Shown in pieces: positions 61,699 to 64,000 of a stretch of 64,000 nt of DNA. Origin of the DNA: Salinisphaera sp040361255 (GTDB taxonomy: Bacteria > Pseudomonadota > Gammaproteobacteria > Nevskiales > Salinisphaeraceae); the NCBI RefSeq assembly GCF_040361255.1, contig NZ_APNG01000012.1, positions 1 through 64,000 of the forward strand. Reading direction: 5' to 3'. Every line of letters begins with the position of its first letter. Position 1 is the stretch's first letter. The position numbers and the translations under genes were made by a program. The notes beneath the pieces were generated by a model that was given only the letters and a program-made list of their open reading frames with translations, was not told the origin of the DNA and did no database searches.

Positions 61699-63186
61699 CT
61701 AATGACCGCCGAGCAGTTTCTCAGCGTCGGGCTTGTCGTGCACGGCGATGCGATCGACCAGCGTGGCGCTGGCTTCGTTGAGCCCCACCACATCCACTTC
61801 GGCGCCTTCACGGCGGAATTTGAGCACCACCTTGTCGAGCGCGCCCACCGCGGTGATATCCCAGAAATGCGCACGCCGCAGATCGATACGTACATGATCG
61901 AGCGCTTCCTTGAAGTCGAAGCCGGCCACGAATTTCTCGGCCGAGGTGAAAAACACCTGGCCCACCACTTCATATTCACGACCGCGCCCATCGTCGGTTT
62001 CGCGACTGCCGATATAGAGCAGCCGCCCCACCTTGTTGGCAAAGAACAGCGACGACAACAGCACGCCGACGAACACGCCGATGGCCAGGTTATGCGTGGC
62101 CACCACCACGGCAACGACCGTCACCATCACGATATTCGTACTCAGCGGGTGCTTGCGCATATCGCGCAGCGACTCCCAGCTGAAGGTGCCGATGGACACC
62201 ATGATCATCACCGCCACCAGTGCGGCCATGGGAATACGCGACACCCAGTCGGACAGAAAGACCACCATGATCAGCAGCACCACACCTGCACACAGGGTCG
62301 ACAAACGCGTGCGCCCGCCGGATTTGATGTTGATGACCGACTGGCCAATCATGCCGCAGCCGGCCATGCCGCCCAGCAGGCCGGCGCCGACGTTGGCGAT
62401 GCCCTGGCCGCGGCATTCGCGGTTCTTGTCGCTGTTGGTATCGGTGAGATCGTCGACGATCGTGGCCGTCATCATCGACTCCATCAAACCAACCACGGTG
62501 AGCATGATCGAATACGGCAGGATGATCCAGAACGTGTCCATGGTCAGCGGTACGTCGGGCCACAGAAACACCGGCAGCGTATCCGGCAGTTCGCCCATAT
62601 CGCCCACGGTGTTGATGCTCATGCCACTGGTCATATAGACCCCGGTGAGCACCAGAATGCAGATCAGCGGCGACGGCAGCATGCGCCCGATCACCGGCAC
62701 ATAGGGAAACAGATAGATGATGCCCAACCCGGCCGCGGTCATGGCATAGACATGCCAGGTCACGCCGGTGAGTTCCGGCAGCTGCGCCATGAAGATGAGA
62801 ATGGCCAGCGCATTGACGAAGCCGGTGACCACCGATCGTGACACGAACCGCATCAACTCACCCAGCCGCAAAACGCCGGCCACAATCTGCAACACGCCGG
62901 TCAGCAGCGTGGCGGCGAGCAGATATTGCAGGCCGTGCTCGGCGACCAGCGTAGTCATCAGCAGCGCCATCGCGCCCGTGGCGGCCGAAATCATGCCCGG
63001 GCGCCCACCCGCAAAGGCAATGACCACACAGATACAGAACGAGGCATAGAGCCCGACTTTCGGATCCACGCCGGCAATGATGGAAAACGCGATCGCTTCC
63101 GGAATCAGCGCCAGTGCGACCACGGTACCGGCGAGCACATCGGCGCGGATATTGGAAAACCAGGTCTGTCGTATCGATTGGATCAT
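61699..63186 (-). CDS. SulP-family anion transporter with STAS domain
   Basis: The 495-residue protein has about 12-14 helices with SulP marks: ADVLAGTVVALALIPEAIAF, then ASFCICVVIAFAGGRPGMIS and a C-terminal STAS domain (KEALDHVRIDLRRAHFWDIT). Members transport sulfate, bicarbonate or other anions. The start ATG at 63186 leads directly into the family sequence IRQTWFSNIRADVLAG. Association with a universal stress protein gene suggests a bicarbonate or stress role rather than sulfate uptake, but the substrate is not determined. Confidence 0.9.
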   Translation of the reverse strand: MIQSIRQTWFSNIRADVLAGTVVALALIPEAIAFSIIAGVDPKVGLYASFCICVVIAFAGGRPGMISAATGAMALLMTTLVAEHGLQYLLAATLLTGVLQIVAGVLRLGELMRFVSRSVVTGFVNALAILIFMAQLPELTGVTWHVYAMTAAGLGIIYLFPYVPVIGRMLPSPLICILVLTGVYMTSGMSINTVGDMGELPDTLPVFLWPDVPLTMDTFWIILPYSIMLTVVGLMESMMTATIVDDLTDTNSDKNRECRGQGIANVGAGLLGGMAGCGMIGQSVINIKSGGRTRLSTLCAGVVLLIMVVFLSDWVSRIPMAALVAVMIMVSIGTFSWESLRDMRKHPLSTNIVMVTVVAVVVATHNLAIGVFVGVLLSSLFFANKVGRLLYIGSRETDDGRGREYEVVGQVFFTSAEKFVAGFDFKEALDHVRIDLRRAHFWDITAVGALDKVVLKFRREGAEVDVVGLNEASATLVDRIAVHDKPDAEKLLGGH

Positions 63187-63601
63187 CGGTTGTCGTGCCT
63201 GCTGGACGATACGTCGTACCGCGGCCCCGGGGCGCACGGCACACGTAGCGATAGCGCCTGTTGTCACGGACGCTGGATTATTCGGTTCACGGAGCAAGCG
63301 CCGGGCCAGAAACCGTATAAATCACGGCATGGCGGTCGCGAACGCGACGGGCGCGGCTGCGCTCGGTTCGGTTTCGGGCCGCCGTGTTACACCATCGGGT
63401 GTCAGGCGGGCCGGTCGAGCGCGCGCATACTAACAGAACATAAGCGAAGGCGCGCGCCGCGTCGCGCTCGACACAATATCGCTTGCCGGTATTACTTGCA
63501 GATGACGCGGCGGCGATCTGACATCAAAGCCCCGTAGCTGCGGGCGTCGACCTTGAAATGGATCGCATGCCAGTAAAGGCCGGCCGGATCGCCGGCGTTG
63601 T
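63187..63601. other. intergenic region without a recognisable gene
   Basis: No gene seen. Some frames are open but show no family features. It should contain the SulP promoter. A TAACAGAACATAA stretch near 63431-63443 is locally AT-rich. No terminator for the downstream thioesterase gene was evident. Confidence 0.35.
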
Positions 63602-64000
63602 CTACATCGGCGAGCTGGTCGATCCACCGTCGCTGATGAACAACGGCTTCATCGACGCACGCAAGGCGTCGTCGATCGGCGTTGGCTTTCGGGTGTGCCC
63701 ATCGACGAGCACCATGGTGGTACGAGCGGTGACCAGCCGCGCGGGCCCGACCACAGCGGCGCCGGCCAGGGCGAAAGAACTGTTGCCGATCCGGTCGACA
63801 CCACAAACCACCTGTACATCCGAACGCCCGTGGTGCCAACGGTGATAGCTCAGATCGACACTGGCAACCAGCATGCCCAGGGCGGGGTCGTTGCGAATCG
63901 GGCGTAGCGTACCGGCGCGCGACTGTTCGATATAACGCGACAGCGCGAGTTCGCCGATGACCGCGTCCGGGTCGAGATCGGCATAGCGCCCGGATATCTC
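63602..64000 (-). CDS. acyl-CoA thioesterase-like protein, partial (N-terminus outside window)
   Basis: The visible 132 residues start EISGRYADLDPDAVIGELAL and contain SRYIEQSRAGTLRPIRNDPA and VASVDLSYHRWHHGRSDVQV, a hot-dog 4HBT-type thioesterase pattern (the ELALSRYIEQSR helix with Glu, then a strand with a YHRW motif). The stop is at 63602. The start lies beyond the window end, so the total length is unknown. It probably cleaves acyl-CoAs. Confidence 0.7.
   Translation of the reverse strand, partial: EISGRYADLDPDAVIGELALSRYIEQSRAGTLRPIRNDPALGMLVASVDLSYHRWHHGRSDVQVVCGVDRIGNSSFALAGAAVVGPARLVTARTTMVLVDGHTRKPTPIDDALRASMKPLFISDGGSTSSPM

Noticed and set aside
60815..63186. SulP and universal stress protein as a PQQ-linked sulfate supply
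   Set aside because: Nothing ties them to the PQQ genes. Their pairing is common elsewhere, and SulP substrates vary.

Overview
The window is GC-rich DNA from a Gram-negative bacterium. The gene families (PqqABCDE, sigma-54 activators, TonB receptors, FhuBCD-type iron uptake, SulP, Gfa) fit a gammaproteobacterium. A halophilic or marine Salinisphaera-like organism is my best guess, but nothing here proves the genus. The central theme is pyrroloquinoline quinone (PQQ) and the oxidation of alcohols and aldehydes. No quinoprotein dehydrogenase gene lies inside the window.

Layout. 0.5-7.1 kb: a Type III-like restriction-modification operon (mod, a frame-broken hicA, hicB, res). 7.4-11.1 kb: an iron-siderophore ABC importer (FhuB-, FhuD- and FhuC-like) behind a Fur-box-like site. 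11.5-19.8 kb: assorted metabolic genes, namely rhodanese plus flavoprotein, a KAS III-like enzyme, AzlCD exporter with its cupin regulator, SDR, LysR, quinone oxidoreductase, and an orphan FixJ-type regulator. 20.0-21.3 kb: two tandem paralogous membrane proteins of unknown function. 21.4-30.2 kb: the PQQ region. An NtrB/NtrC-like pair diverges from pqqA-pqqE. Two toxin-antitoxin remnants follow, then pqqD, pqqC and pqqB on the opposite strand, then an AcoR-type sigma-54 activator. 30.6-32.1 kb: an aldehyde dehydrogenase. Sigma-54 -24/-12 sequences lie before pqqA, pqqB and the aldehyde dehydrogenase gene, so PQQ synthesis and aldehyde oxidation probably form one sigma-54 circuit.

32.2-45.4 kb: a NarL-type two-component pair, two TonB-dependent receptors (the second frameshifted behind a Fur box), two hot-dog thioesterases with a TetR regulator, and an AraC/SDR pair. 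This stretch carries a dispersed family of palindromic repeats built from short GCGAAT- or GCAGAT-type units. 44.3-58.4 kb: a large PQQ-associated block. One minus-strand operon encodes two ABC transporters plus a beta-propeller protein, of the kind found beside quinoprotein alcohol dehydrogenases and, in methylotrophs and Pseudomonas, linked to lanthanide supply. Diverging from it is a plus-strand operon: cytochrome c, FccB-like flavoprotein, ExbB/MotA-like and ExbD/MotB-like proteins, a membrane protein and a lipoprotein. Converging on that is an M48 protease, SoxYZ-like carrier and metallo-beta-lactamase operon (the quinoprotein relay set). The proton-channel-like module is the best candidate for an undescribed system.

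58.5-64 kb: a glutathione-dependent formaldehyde-activating protein, a small IS5-type MITE landing on its stop codon, a zinc alcohol dehydrogenase, a universal stress protein, a SulP transporter and the 3' part of a thioesterase gene. I saw no rRNA, tRNA or CRISPR array.
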